Positions 1-8,603 of a DNA stretch of 64,000 bases are shown piece by piece. How positions within the stretch are numbered: the first letter of the stretch is position 1; the number at the start of each line of letters is the position of its first letter. The stretch comes from Ostrinia nubilalis (Eukaryota > Arthropoda > Insecta > Lepidoptera > Crambidae): NCBI RefSeq assembly GCF_963855985.1, contig NW_026973566.1, positions 4,812,501 to 4,876,500 on the forward strand. Reading direction: 5' to 3'. A model generated the notes under the pieces. It saw only the letters and a program-made list of their open reading frames with translations, ran no database searches and had not been told where the DNA came from. A program made the translations under genes and the position numbers.

Positions 1-49
1 TCGGGGGGTAGATTTGTGCTTTGTATAAAGAACAGAGACATTAGACTCC

Positions 50-598
50 TTAACTTCTTGTATGAGTTTTAATTGAGTCTGTGCTTATCTTTATGCCTGA
101 GCTTTCTAATCCCATGATCATAGGTTTGTATTGTTCCGGCAAACCTGCTAACATCAGCGTGCCCAACCATTCATCATCGACATTAAATCCAATGTTTCTC
201 AGTTTGTGAGCGGTGCTTACTATTTTATTGACATATTCTTCTATATTAGAACATCCTTCTAATGTGGTATTGACCAGGTCACGGAGTAACCCCACTTTTC
301 TTGTTAAACCTGAATCTTCAAAAGCGTTTCGTAGATTTTGCCATACTTCTTTGGAAGTTTGAGCATCTTGGACGTGTATATAATTTACCGGGTCCACAAG
401 TAGAATTATCTTGGTCTTTGCTTTAAGATCTAGCTTCGGATTTACCGTTACGCCATCGGCAGGTTCAACGCATTCCCACAACTCTTCGTGTTGTAAAAAT
501 GTCTGTACTGCAAATTTCCATGTACAGTAATTCTCTCGCCCCAATAATTTGTCTATTTGGACGTTATTCATAGCCATTTTACGTCGGAGCAAATTCAA
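50..598 (-). pseudogene. Copia-3 gag (UBN2-type), frameshifted
   Basis: The start of a Ty1/Copia polyprotein. The gag domain packages element RNA in cytoplasmic particles. The product opens with the family pattern of a short lead, then LxGRENYxxWKF near residues 18-29, and continues through helical gag sequence typical of UBN2 proteins. The probable start is the second methionine (MAMNNVQ), close to the position used by Copia-1. The frame ends early: after STDSIKT the stop at 50-52 cuts it, while the neighbouring frame continues gag-like sequence to the window edge, which points to a single-base indel near 60-70. Zinc knuckle, protease, integrase and RT would lie left of the window. Confidence 0.8.
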
Positions 599-703
599 AA
601 ATTGCTTTGTAATGATGGCTACCTAAAAATCAGAGAGAACACTTCGCGGAACTAGAAAACTTTTTACTAACGGAGTTTCACTATTATTGATTTTAACGTA
701 TCA

Positions 704-716
704 TAGGCCCATAACC
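704..716 (-). promoter_or_regulatory. Copia-3 primer binding site
   Basis: On the minus strand this reads GGTTATGGGCCTA, next to the LTR end. It matches the internal initiator-Met tRNA segment known to prime Drosophila copia (GGTTATGGGCCCA) with one mismatch. Confidence 0.8.
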
Positions 717-894
717 TGATATAAGTAAAACAAAGGTTAGAAAGTAATTACTAGTTTATATTGTAAATGGAAAAAGTACAAATCAACTGAATTTACGTTA
801 TCGAGAATGACATAAGATATTAGTTCATAAAAAGGGCGCTAGAGGCGAGCGAGTCGTCCAATAACAAAACGCTTCGACGTTTTGTTTCTTTACA
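717..894 (-). repeat. Copia-3 5' LTR (178 bp)
   Basis: On the minus strand it begins TGTAAAG and ends ATATCA, the TG...CA ends of an LTR. It stops exactly where the primer binding site starts on one side and where capsid coding sequence resumes on the other. The flanking CGCAG (895-899) should be one copy of a 5-bp target duplication; the partner is outside the window. Confidence 0.75.
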
Positions 895-1032
895 CGCAGG
901 TTTATGTTCATATTCCAATATTATTTCATCATTCTTGTTGAAACTTGTCACGTATGGTTTGTATGAATGATACTCGAAACTTTCAATGCTGTTATCGTAT
1001 GATGTTTGTTGAGATATGTTTAAAATATTCAT
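895..1032 (-). pseudogene. Maverick A major capsid protein, N-terminal 46 codons
   Basis: The first 46 codons of the double-jelly-roll major capsid protein that forms the Maverick/adintovirus shell. It aligns without gaps to the start of the element B copy (16067 on): MxILxIS, then DNSIES, HxY, SFNxNDEI. The start codon at 1032-1030 overlaps the stop of the small basic gene as ATGA. Coding stops abruptly at 895, where the Copia-3 LTR begins; an open frame reads on into the LTR but that part is not capsid. The rest of the gene would lie left of the window. Confidence 0.8.
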
Positions 1033-1175
1033 TTTATTAAACCAATTAATTTGAGAAATTCTTTATTGGTCTTTGTTAGCTTCTTTTTAAGCTGAAGCGG
1101 TCTGTCTTTGTGGAATGTTCTTTTAGAACTGAGTGGAGTGCGCAATGTAGAAGGATTTTTATTGAAGTTAATCAT
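1029..1175 (-). CDS. Small basic protein between the two capsid genes (Maverick A)
   Basis: A 48-residue lysine-rich protein (KDRPLQLKKKLTKTNKEFLK near the C-terminal half). Its start overlaps the minor capsid stop and its stop overlaps the major capsid start, both as ATGA. A homologous frame sits in the same slot of element B (15945-16070), sharing the K-rich TKxNKxFLxxxG end. The basic charge and place among virion genes suggest a DNA-condensing or scaffold role, but this is inference and I recognise no named domain. It has no stop or frameshift here. Confidence 0.65.
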   Translation of the reverse strand: MINFNKNPSTLRTPLSSKRTFHKDRPLQLKKKLTKTNKEFLKLIGLIK

Positions 1176-1839
1176 TTTTTTCTGAAATGTAAATAAAGTT
1201 GTACTTCTTCACCTCGTAAGTTTATCTCTTTGTTTTCAGCATCCAACAGCCTGATATTGATAGCGCTTATAGAACTTTGATTGACAGGAAAGTAAATTAA
1301 ATTTTTAGGTATTTCAATTATTCGATAACCAGGTGGTACATTAGGCACGAATTCATAAATTATATGGCTTGCTTTCCCGTTCACAAATGAACCACTGACT
1401 ACATCGCATTCGATCCTCACAATGGTTGTTGATAGAATGCTCACAGGATACTTTGATTCAGTACTTATATTTGCATTTATTGTTTGCATTCCAAAACCTA
1501 AAATTTTACCAATCCGTCTTTACCGTCTTAACCGTCTTTAGAACAAAAAATATTTGTTTTCAATGTGTTATTATTGCAAGTAAGTTTTAATGTAGTGTTC
1601 TTGATGTTATTTTTTAAGTAATCACAAATATCCTGAAGCTCGTAAGACCCTTCAGGAATTTCGATGATCTCATTTTCACCATAGTAAAACTTGTTGTTTC
1701 TTTCATCTATGTTGGGAATTGAATTGAAGGTTGAAAAATATAAAAGACCGCATTCGTAGTCCTCTCGAAGCTCTAAAGTCGGTGAATAATTTGTTGTTAA
1801 GGAGGCTCCTGTTCCGGTTATAGACACAGTGAAAGACAT
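1172..1839 (-). pseudogene. Maverick A minor capsid (penton-like) protein, broken
   Basis: Homologue of the intact element B protein at 15269-15946: single-jelly-roll minor capsid protein forming the vertices of Maverick/adintovirus particles. The start is the MSFTVSIT methionine at 1839-1837. Two open pieces cover it: 1839 to about 1528 (LLYFSxxNSIPN, YxLxDIxxYL) and about 1511 to 1172 (VRIECDVVSGSF, EFVPNVPPGYRIIEIPKN, ending HFRKK). Between them GACGGT(T/A)AA is repeated nearly three times at 1500-1527, which shifts the frame and brings in a stop. The stop overlaps the next start as ATGA. Broken, so presumably not expressed as a full protein. Confidence 0.8.
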
Positions 1840-1908
1840 TATTATACTGACACGTTTATTTATAATTTTCATTATATAAATGTTTTTTCCAATAATTTTT
1901 TAAAAATT

Positions 1909-2250
1909 TCAGACACAATGACCACAGTTTATTGTACCAAAGGCTTGATGTCGTACATAATTATAGTTTATAGATAAGTTACTAAAATATTTGACTAATT
2001 CTAATGGTGGTTTTAAATTACCAAAACTGTCATAATATTCAACATAATCATTTTGCTTTACAAAGGCTACCCAATGTGTACCAGGATTTTTATTACTATC
2101 CAAATTCATGATTGCACATTCTATCTTCTTAGGTTTCGCAGGTAATGTATCTCTCATGAATACACCACGAAAGAATGGAATATCACTAGCATGTTCTAAT
2201 ATATCCAAGTTAGTGAGCGCACGTCTAGGTAGCCGCTTAATCAGTTTTTT
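1909..2250 (-). pseudogene. Maverick A adenain-type maturation protease
   Basis: Cysteine protease that processes virion proteins in Mavericks and adenoviruses. The visible triad is His in THWVAF, Asp in YYDSFG and Cys in NCGHC. Conserved sequence begins before any methionine: LPRRALTN, then DIPFFRGVFMRD, and the first AUG in frame falls inside that conserved block. The frame opens in the -1 register at the slippery A-AAA-AAC of the upstream PLA2 gene (2250-2244), so it is probably made by frameshifting from that gene (see findings). Just after the Cys motif one T is missing, so the frame ends in a TGA at about 1909; the lost end is homologous to 15194-15234 in element B. Confidence 0.8.
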
Positions 2251-2969
2251 GAGGGATTGAGATATAAAGCGGCTCCTTTTTTATGAGGCTTTATATACAG
2301 TCCTTTTCCAAGGGCTACTACTTCCATCATTCTGTTATGCCTTTCTGATTCCATTAGACTCTTTTGTGCGGCTTTAGAATCATTAACAGCTTTTGCTATA
2401 CCAGCTGCTCCTCCAGCAAGAGAACCTAAAGCCAATAACCCCGCAAAAATAGGAATAAGTGGTAAAAGTCCACCACATTTTGGAAGAGGAATACATCGAG
2501 GTAATCGTATTCCTTTTTTGTTAGCGAAAAGTTTTTTTGCAGCGGCATAAGCATATTTTATAGCAGAGTGATTATCTTTAGATTTAATTTTTTTAAATTC
2601 TGTTTTTATTTTCTTTATCCCTTTCTTAAATGACGTTATACCTCGACCGGCTCTGATTTTGGCTTTCATCGCATTTTTAACTATCCATGAAGCAATTTTT
2701 TCTCCTCTTCCAACATCTTTTGATTTTAACCTTTTCTTAGCCATATTTAACAATTCTAAGTCAGCCTTTTGTCGAGCACCAGAATCTTTATTCAAATAAG
2801 CAATATCGTGGTGCATACAAGCCTCGTCCAATTTGTTAATCCCACGGTCGCCTTGAAGTAATCGTTTCTGAAGTTTAGTTCCTGGACCACAAAATTGATA
2901 TCCAGGTAAGTGTAACTCAAACGGTAAATGATCTATCAATGTATTAATTATACCACTGCCTCCCTTCAT
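2241..2969 (-). CDS. Maverick A PLA2/pX-like virion core protein
   Basis: A 242-residue protein. Residues 14-60 carry a parvovirus-VP1-type phospholipase A2 signature: FELHLPGYQFCGPGT (calcium loop) and HHDIAY (catalytic His-Asp), which in parvoviruses acts on endosomal membranes during entry. A lysine-rich middle follows, then LPRCIPLPKCGGLLPLIPIF and a small glycine/alanine hydrophobic stretch resembling adenovirus core protein pX. It aligns along its length with 9579-10379. The frame is intact. It ends SKN-stop at a classical slippery heptamer (A-AAA-AAC, 2250-2244) with the protease open in -1. Upstream neighbour is the integrase. Confidence 0.85.
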   Translation of the reverse strand: MKGGSGIINTLIDHLPFELHLPGYQFCGPGTKLQKRLLQGDRGINKLDEACMHHDIAYLNKDSGARQKADLELLNMAKKRLKSKDVGRGEKIASWIVKNAMKAKIRAGRGITSFKKGIKKIKTEFKKIKSKDNHSAIKYAYAAAKKLFANKKGIRLPRCIPLPKCGGLLPLIPIFAGLLALGSLAGGAAGIAKAVNDSKAAQKSLMESERHNRMMEVVALGKGLYIKPHKKGAALYLNPSKN

Positions 2970-3006
2970 CGATTATCACAAAGTGAGTTATAGAGGAATT
3001 TATGTT

Positions 3007-3942
3007 TTATTTATATACACATTCACTTTTGTCAACCCAACTGTTTTCCTTATCACTTAAGCCTAACCATTTAACAAAAAGTTTGTTTCCTTTCCTTTTT
3101 ATAACTTTTTCGATAAGATAAAGATCAGGCAGTGTCGTTTTTTGTAATTCATATCCGTAAAAAGAACCAAGAATAATTTGATTGTGTTTATCTTCAATTT
3201 GATACGTTTGTGGATTTGTTTGTTTGATTTTTATGATACGAAAAATTTCGGTAGACCAATTAGGTGTATAACCTTTATAAAAATCTCCTTTGAATTTACT
3301 AATACGAACAAAGTCGCCAACTTGAAAAGATGATCGTTTACGCGTTTGTGGCTTTTGGCTTTTAATAATATTAGATCTAACAACAATCTCACTGGAATCA
3401 TTAACATTTATTGGTTTGAATTTTGTAACCCGATGCAAAGTGTTATTGTACTGCAGTACAACTGCATCTAAATTATTTTTAAACCATTGATAACGACCGC
3501 ATAAACTAAATATTTTGTAGAGATGTGATTTTATCGTCCTTACTACTCGTTCCACAATTGCAACCTTCTTAATAGAGTATGTGGAATAATGATTTATGTT
3601 ATAACTTTTTGTTAACTGTTTAAAACAATCGTTATAAAACTCTGTACCCAGATCTGTTTGCAAATTTCTAGGCTTTCGTGTTGATTCGGTAAATATACTT
3701 CTCATTGCATTCGTAACACTTTGTTTGGATTTAGATTTCAACGGTCTAACCCACACGTATTTTGAAAAAGCGTCAATAACAACTAGAACATATTCATATC
3801 CTTTATTAAATGATGAATATTTTTGAAAATCCATAAGGTCAGCTTGCCATAAATCATCTATCCCTTTAATAATCGTATGTCGACGGATGAAATTTCTTCT
3901 CGCTGCTTTGTGTAGCTCGTTGACTATATCTTGTTTACTCAT
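3007..3942 (-). CDS. Maverick A integrase (rve) with chromodomain
   Basis: Retroviral-type DDE integrase that inserts Maverick DNA into the host genome. The start is taken as the MSKQDIV methionine at 3942-3940, matching MSKADVI in element B; an earlier in-frame methionine exists. An N-terminal FIRRH segment is followed by the catalytic core: D in LWQADLMDF, D in NLQTDLGTEF, E in AIVERVVRT. The C-terminus (LYLIEKVIKRKGNKLFVKWL, then NSWVDK) is a chromodomain. All three acidic residues are present and the frame of about 311 residues is intact. The start overlaps the coiled-coil gene's end by 8 nt. Confidence 0.9.
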   Translation of the reverse strand: MSKQDIVNELHKAARRNFIRRHTIIKGIDDLWQADLMDFQKYSSFNKGYEYVLVVIDAFSKYVWVRPLKSKSKQSVTNAMRSIFTESTRKPRNLQTDLGTEFYNDCFKQLTKSYNINHYSTYSIKKVAIVERVVRTIKSHLYKIFSLCGRYQWFKNNLDAVVLQYNNTLHRVTKFKPINVNDSSEIVVRSNIIKSQKPQTRKRSSFQVGDFVRISKFKGDFYKGYTPNWSTEIFRIIKIKQTNPQTYQIEDKHNQIILGSFYGYELQKTTLPDLYLIEKVIKRKGNKLFVKWLGLSDKENSWVDKSECVYK

Positions 3943-4285
3943 TCTTGATAGATTTTGCTGCAATCATCCGATCGATTTCTTCTTTCGTGTAATAAAATGT
4001 ATATAAATTATTAGTTGTTAATTTTTCCAAATTATTAAGATACTTCTTAATATTACTTTGAATGGTTTTCAATTCATTTTTTAAATCTTGAACACATTTA
4101 TCCACATACTCTTTATTTACAGCCTCGTCATCGTTTTTAGGAGTTGGTAGTCCTTTTTATCTCGATGATTTTAAATCAAAGTCGCCTGTATCTGATCTTA
4201 CTAATGTGTCATCTGTAAGAATATTAGTAAACTCAGACAGTCGTAAACGCTTATGAACGTGATGACCAAATTTATCTATATTCAT
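3935..4285 (-). pseudogene. Maverick A coiled-coil protein with one internal stop
   Basis: A 116-codon gene, readable end to end except for an in-frame TAA at 4159-4157. It opens MNIDKFGHHVHKRLRLSEF, has the DDEAVNKEYVDKCVQDL motif in its middle (a pattern also seen in tail-fibre-like proteins), then a heptad-rich segment of K, N, L and I consistent with a coiled coil. Its start overlaps the preceding gene's stop as ATGA (4285-4282) and its end overlaps the integrase start. The homologue in element B lies at 6352-8604. Function unknown; an attachment-fibre or scaffold role is only inference. Confidence 0.7.
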
Positions 4286-5408
4286 TGCCGTCTGCTCGGC
4301 TTCTGTAGTGTAATGGTACTGCCAAACCCTCCTGTTGGAAGCTTTATATATTTTATATCTTTTATGATACCAGCTTCATGCAATTCCTCTATTATTGAAT
4401 AAATTTCATTTTGTACTCCAGTGTTACCAGCTGCCCATGATCCAAATAGTAATTTTAACCTTTCCACTAATTCCTAATTCGTTTGCCTCCTATCACATAA
4501 AAAAAAAAAAAAAAAAAAAATTCATTTGGATCATCCCAATAAACCAAATCAGTATCCTTCTTAACTTCTTTCAAAATATCGACACCTTCACCTCGTGAGA
4601 GACTTTCTACACTACTGGTGTGACTTCTAGAGAACTTAAACAAAGGTTTGATCACGTTCATATATTTAAATCCCTTGTTACTGTTTATTGGCTTTAATGG
4701 ATCACAGTTTCGTTTGTGTGCATTGGTATCTATAAGTACTAATTTATAATTTTGTAAGTCCTCATTCGTAATTATTTTTAAATCTGGGATTTTTTTGTAC
4801 AACAATTCTTTTAAGCCTGGAGTCTTTTTTAGGCTACGGTTTCCAATTTTCAAAATGCGGCCATCATCATGAACACGCGTATTACCGAGCATCAGCTTTC
4901 CCTTTACATTTCTAATACCATAAGGTACATCACTCATCACTTCAGATGACACCGACCACGATAAAGAATCGTTATTGGTACTCGGTGACGATTGAAGAGA
5001 TTTAAATGAGTTTTCATGTGCATCATAATCCACCGAGGGCGATGTAGTAAGGGTTTTATTAGATGTTTTGCAAACATCTATATTATCTAAATCCTCTTCA
5101 TCATCGTCGCTTTCTTCATAATCTTCAGCAGAAGTATTTGATGCTTCACTTTCACTGTATTTAGTTCTTTTAGCTTCTGAGTTTTGCTCCGATCCTTCAT
5201 TTATAAGACGTTTTTCATCAGTTTGGTTTGTTAGTAGTTTCAGCGGGTCAATGATAGGTTTAAATATCGTGTCCAAAGCCATATCATTTGAATTTTTTAC
5301 ATCTTTAATCATTTCTACTTTTCTTTTTACAGCTGCAGCAGATTTTACTATTTGTTCCTTTAAGTTTCGTTCCATTATTAAGATTCCTGCTCTGTTTGAC
5401 TTCTCCAA
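4282..5408 (-). pseudogene. Maverick A DUF8207-like protein, split by a poly(A) insertion
   Basis: A protein of unknown function that I recall as DUF8207 in insect Mavericks. Residues from the start carry basic helices, then an acidic low-complexity linker (DYEESDDDEEDLDN), then the domain: PYGIRNVKGKLMLGNTRV, KKTPGLKELLYKK, LVYWDDPNE. A 43-bp insertion ending in a long T run (minus strand) at 4486-4528 then breaks the frame. The last 61 codons continue from 4467 (ERLKLLFGSWAAGNTGVQNE, IISIIEELH-like helix) and end at 4282. A short GAATTAG duplication sits at the junction. The order ATPase, this gene, coiled-coil, integrase is the family's usual order as I recall it. Confidence 0.75.
4486..4520 (+). 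repeat. Tiny polyadenylated retro-insertion in the DUF8207-like gene
   Basis: Thirteen bases (CCTCCTATCACAT) followed by about 22 A. It is flanked by TTCGTTTG (4478-4485) and TTCATTTG (4521-4528), an 8-bp target duplication with one difference. It looks like the extreme 3' end of a severely 5'-truncated LINE or SINE. Confidence 0.65.
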
Positions 5409-5453
5409 TTAAACTGAATGTTTGATAACTTAACATCTATACTTATAAAAAGT

Positions 5454-6246
5454 TTAGTCCATTACTATGAATGTATCAAACTTCATTCGATAACAGCCTT
5501 TGTTTCGTTCACAATCTTTATTGATAACCACATAACTGTAAGGTTTACTCCATACAGTTGAGCACATTTCACGAAACTGTGACCATGACATGTCAGACCC
5601 AATATGTTCGTCGTAAACGTGTCTTAGATTTATATCATCTTGCTTAAACAATATGATAAGATTTGCATTATCTCTTACCAGTTGCTTAGGTATTTTAGTA
5701 TAAGTTTGATTCATATAAAAACAATCAATGTTTTTATGCCGACCCATGGCGAAATAATCGCGTACCTATATTGTTTTGATTTTCACAAGCAACATCGTCA
5801 AATATGATAATCGACTCAGGCAATGCTTCGTGGGGACTTAAAATTTCACTATTATGATTATACTTGTTATAAGATGTGCCTGCAACCTTGTCCAATACTT
5901 TTTCTAAAAATACGTACTTGGGTTGGTATAAAGACTTAGAATACACATACAGGTTACGAAAACGTGGTCCATCCTTATGTAACAATAAACTGATAACTGT
6001 CTTCCCACAGTTCGATGGACCGCACACGATACTACGTATAGTATTTGGCAATAATTTCCCGTGACGCTTAAGCTCGTTCGATGCTTCAGGACAGACGCAT
6101 TCCAATTTAAGTGATTCTTTTTGTTTCAGAAATTTCATAACAGAATTTTTAACTTGACTGTTGTGATCGGTGGGTTTCAAAGAACTGAGGACAATATACT
6201 CACGTCGATGGTTAAAAGATGTAGTTCGAAAAAGGTTCATATTCAT
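5454..6246 (-). pseudogene. Maverick A packaging ATPase (FtsK/HerA type), one frameshift
   Basis: Motor that pumps viral DNA into the capsid. The start is taken at 6246, where MNMNLF begins. Walker A is SIVCGPSNCGKTVIS and Walker B is SIIIFDDVACENQ. The frame breaks near 5757-5770, just past Walker B. The second half (5747-5454) carries MGRHKNIDCFYMNQTYTKIP and ILFKQDD, the conserved C-terminal part with the sensor-like Q and R residues. An indel of one base explains the shift. Upstream (6270-6347) lies a 78-bp palindrome and then element B on the other strand, so native upstream sequence is lost. Element B has no counterpart inside the window. Confidence 0.85.
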
Positions 6247-6269
6247 CGTGCATGGTTTACTTACGATCG

Positions 6270-6347
6270 TGTTATTGGGCGATCTAACGCACAGAGTGAG
6301 GTCGCAAACTGCGACCGAACGAATGTGAGTTAGAACGCCCAATAACA
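6270..6347. repeat. 78-bp imperfect palindrome between the two Mavericks
   Basis: TGTTATTGGGCG at 6270 is the exact reverse complement of CGCCCAATAACA ending at 6347. An inner pair (TAACGCAC / GTGAGTTA) and a tight core (GGTCGCA-AAC-TGCGACC) also pair. It lies exactly between the minus-strand element A and the plus-strand element B. I see no target duplication around it. It may be a tiny fold-back element or a scar of inverted joining. Confidence 0.7.
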
Positions 6348-6992
6348 CACTACTAAAATCATACGAAATTTAAAATTACCAGTTCAAGCTACAGATAGCG
6401 TAAACAAGGAGTATGTTGATAAATCTATTGAAGATATCTTTGAAAAGATAGATATCAAAAATACTATAGAAAAAGAGTTGCTTTACAGGGTGTTTCTTGT
6501 AAGGTGTCAAGCCGAAGGCAGGTGATAGGTGAAGACTAGACCTATCGATATCACTCCCATGTATGTTCTACGATTTTTCGTAGTTAAGAAGTTATCGTTA
6601 ATTTTGTTATTTTTTCAAATTTTTTGTCCTAGTGGCTTAATATTTTTTTATCTTTTTTTTGGGTTGACTTTTCTCAGATTTCTTTTTTTTGACAGATTTC
6701 CTATTAGTTGCAGATATTTGAAAAAAATAATCACCTTCCTATCTTTGATGCAAGATACAAAATTTTTGCTAGAAACTTAAAAAATATGCTTTTAGCAGAA
6801 CATTCTAAAATTTTCAACTGAAATGTATGAGAAAAAAAAAGAATTTCCATAGGTCCAAAATAATTTTAAAAACTGCGCAGTTTTCTAAACTTTCATAATA
6901 ACACAAAATAACATGTACTTAATAGGCCATTATTTTCTGTAATCGCTCCACTAAAGTGGTAAGTCGAAGATTCCGTTACATGTTTTTGACTT

Positions 6993-7295
6993 AGATATTT
7001 AATTTTTAGCGTTAAGAGTCGCATCTCAAACTAATTTGAAAATTATAAATAACTTGAAAAAATCGAACTGCCTAAGGCGGGAATTGAACCCACGACAGTA
7101 GGGTAGGTATACTTAACATTGATGAAACAAACGCTGGCCGTAACAGCGTATTACACTTGAAAATTTCGACGGGTTTATCCAGTGTCTAAGTAGCTCAGTT
7201 GGAAGAGCAGTCGCCCGGCAAGCGGAAGGTCGTGGGTTCAATTCCCGCCTTAGGCAGTTCGATTTTTTCAAGTTATTTATAATTTTCAAAAAAAA
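6993..7295 (+). mobile_element. Palindromic tRNA-derived retroposon, copy 1
   Basis: Flanked by identical 13-bp duplications ATGTTTTTGACTT (6980-6992, 7296-7308) and ending in a run of A, as expected of a target-primed retroposon. The segment at about 7036-7095 reappears in inverse orientation at about 7232-7291; both carry a tRNA T-arm/B-box (GGTTCAATTCC) in opposite senses. The same unit, shortened, lies at 58283-58434. The other arm of the host fold-back element gives the empty site. Confidence 0.8.
7184..7256 (+). tRNA. tRNA-like sequence (Ala-GGC-like) inside the retroposon
   Basis: Folds as a cloverleaf: acceptor GTCTAAG/CTTAGGC, D stem GCTC/GAGC, T stem GTGGG/CCCGC with loop TTCAATT, A box TAGCTCAGTTGG and B box GGTTCAATTCC. 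The anticodon stem has one mismatch and position 33 is C instead of U; the anticodon would be GGC. These flaws and its place in a repeat argue for a tRNA-derived SINE part or pseudogene, not a working tRNA. Confidence 0.6.
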
Positions 7296-7401
7296 ATGTT
7301 TTTGACTTTCTTAGGACTAAGTAATATTTGCAATCCCCTAAGTTTACGTTATGTAGAACACATTTAGAGACAATAACTGAAAAGATTTTTTTATCCACAA
7401 C

Positions 7402-7593
7402 GTGGAAGCTCTTGCTCTTCATCTGGTATATAAAAGGGAATATGAAAATATTGATGAACTGCGGACAAAGCTGACTGAAGCACAAAACCATATTAGAATG
7501 CAAGAAGCTTTTGTAAATTTACGAATAATTGTTTTGCGTCGTTGTCGAATGTGCATTCAGGTCAGCGGCGGACATTTTGAACATTTACGTTAA
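7402..7593 (+). pseudogene. C-terminal remnant of a DUF4817-type transposase
   Basis: About 60 codons ending RRCRMCIQVSGGHFEHLR. I recall this ending (cysteine, then GGxHFExL) from insect IS630/mariner-type transposases that begin with a DUF4817 helix-turn-helix. The rest of the protein is missing. It sits in the centre of the fold-back element, which suggests that element was derived from such a transposon. A matching first exon of the same type occurs at 39768-39857. Confidence 0.5.
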
Positions 7594-7602
7594 ATTAAAT
7601 TC

Positions 7603-7689
7603 TCTCTCTCTCTCTCTCTCTCTCTCACAGACACACACACACACACACGCACGCACGCACACACAGACACAACACACACACACACACAA
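7603..7689. repeat. (CT)n/(AC)n microsatellite
   Basis: About 22 bases of CT repeats followed by AC-rich repeats with a few interruptions. Low-complexity sequence in the centre of the fold-back element. Confidence 0.95.
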
Positions 7690-7750
7690 ACTCTTTCCCT
7701 TTCTCTCACACTCTAATAGGTAGGTATATCAAATCGTAAAGTAACAATCA

Positions 7751-7830
7751 CCACTGTGGTCTAGTGGTAAGACTACCTATTTAGGACAGCCAATTCCTCT
7801 GTGGTTTAGGATTCCGGGTGCAGCTCGCTG
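7751..7830 (+). repeat. Possible tRNA-derived SINE head
   Basis: CACTGTGGTCTAGTGGTAAG contains a good A-box match (TGGTCTAGTGG). The expected B box downstream is degenerate (AGGATTCCGGG). Short and weakly supported. Confidence 0.35.
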
Positions 7831-8603
7831 ATCATCCATCAGTTTCCAACTTTCCATCAGGTCAGATGAAGGGCAAGAGCTTCCTTCCGTTGTGGATAAA
7901 AAATGTTCTGTTCAGTTATTGTCTCTAAACGTGTTCTACGTAACGTAAACTTAGTGGATTGCAAACATTAGTTAGTCCTAAGAAAGTCAAAAACATGTAA
8001 CGGAATCTCCGACTTACTACTTTAGTAGAGCGATTACAGAAAATAATGGCCTATTAAGTACATATTTTTTTGTGTTATTATGAAAGTTTAGAAAACTGCG
8101 CAGTTTTTAAAATTATTTTGGACCTATGGAAGTTCTTTTTTTTTTTTTTTTTCAAACTTTTAAGTTGAAAATTTTAGAATGTTCTGCTAAAAGCATATTT
8201 TTTATTTTTCTAGCAAAAATTTTGTATCTTGCATCAAAGATAGGAAGGTAATAATTTTTTTTCAAACATCTGCAATTACTAGGGAATCTGTCAAAAAAAA
8301 AGAAATCTGAGAAAAGTTAACCCAAAAAAAAGATAAAAAAATTTAAAGCCTACTAGGTCATAACATTTTAAAAAATCACAAAATTAACGATAACTTCTAA
8401 ATTACGAAAAATCGTAGAACATACATGGGGGTGAAATCGATAGGTCTAGTCCTCACCTATCACCTGCCTTTGGCTTGACACCTTACAAGAAACACCCTGT
8501 CCATAGATAAATGTCTGCAAGTCATTCAGTCAACTAATCATAAGTTGAGTGAATTGACTATAAAAATAAATAATATTGAAAAAATTTCAAATAAATCCAA
8601 AAA

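Larger units (their letters stand above)
1..894 (-). mobile_element. Copia-3: 5' part of a Ty1/Copia retrotransposon
   Basis: The 5' LTR lies at 717-894, the primer binding site at 704-716 and a gag-like coding region below it, all on the minus strand. The element runs off the left window edge, so pol and the other LTR are not visible. It is inserted in the major capsid gene of Maverick A: capsid codons resume at 895. LTR and gag differ clearly from the two other Copia elements here, so it is a separate family. Confidence 0.85.
6486..8499. mobile_element. 2.0-kb fold-back TA element (mariner/IS630-like) in the coiled-coil gene
   Basis: Ends are CAGGGTGTTTCTTG and its complement, flanked by TA (6484-6485) and TC, apparently a mutated TA. 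Long arms (about 6486-6992 plus 7296-7430, against about 7850-8499) are near-perfect inverted copies. The left arm is interrupted by a tRNA-derived insertion (6993-7295); the right arm shows the same sequence uninterrupted. The middle holds a transposase remnant and a microsatellite. Confidence 0.8.

Noticed and set aside
820..894. Capsid frame continuing to 820
   Set aside because: These residues read through the Copia-3 LTR and have no counterpart in the element B capsid gene.
7184..7256. Functional tRNA-Ala gene
   Set aside because: The cloverleaf folds, but C33, an anticodon-stem mismatch, an unusual GGC anticodon and its place inside a repeated element argue against a working gene.
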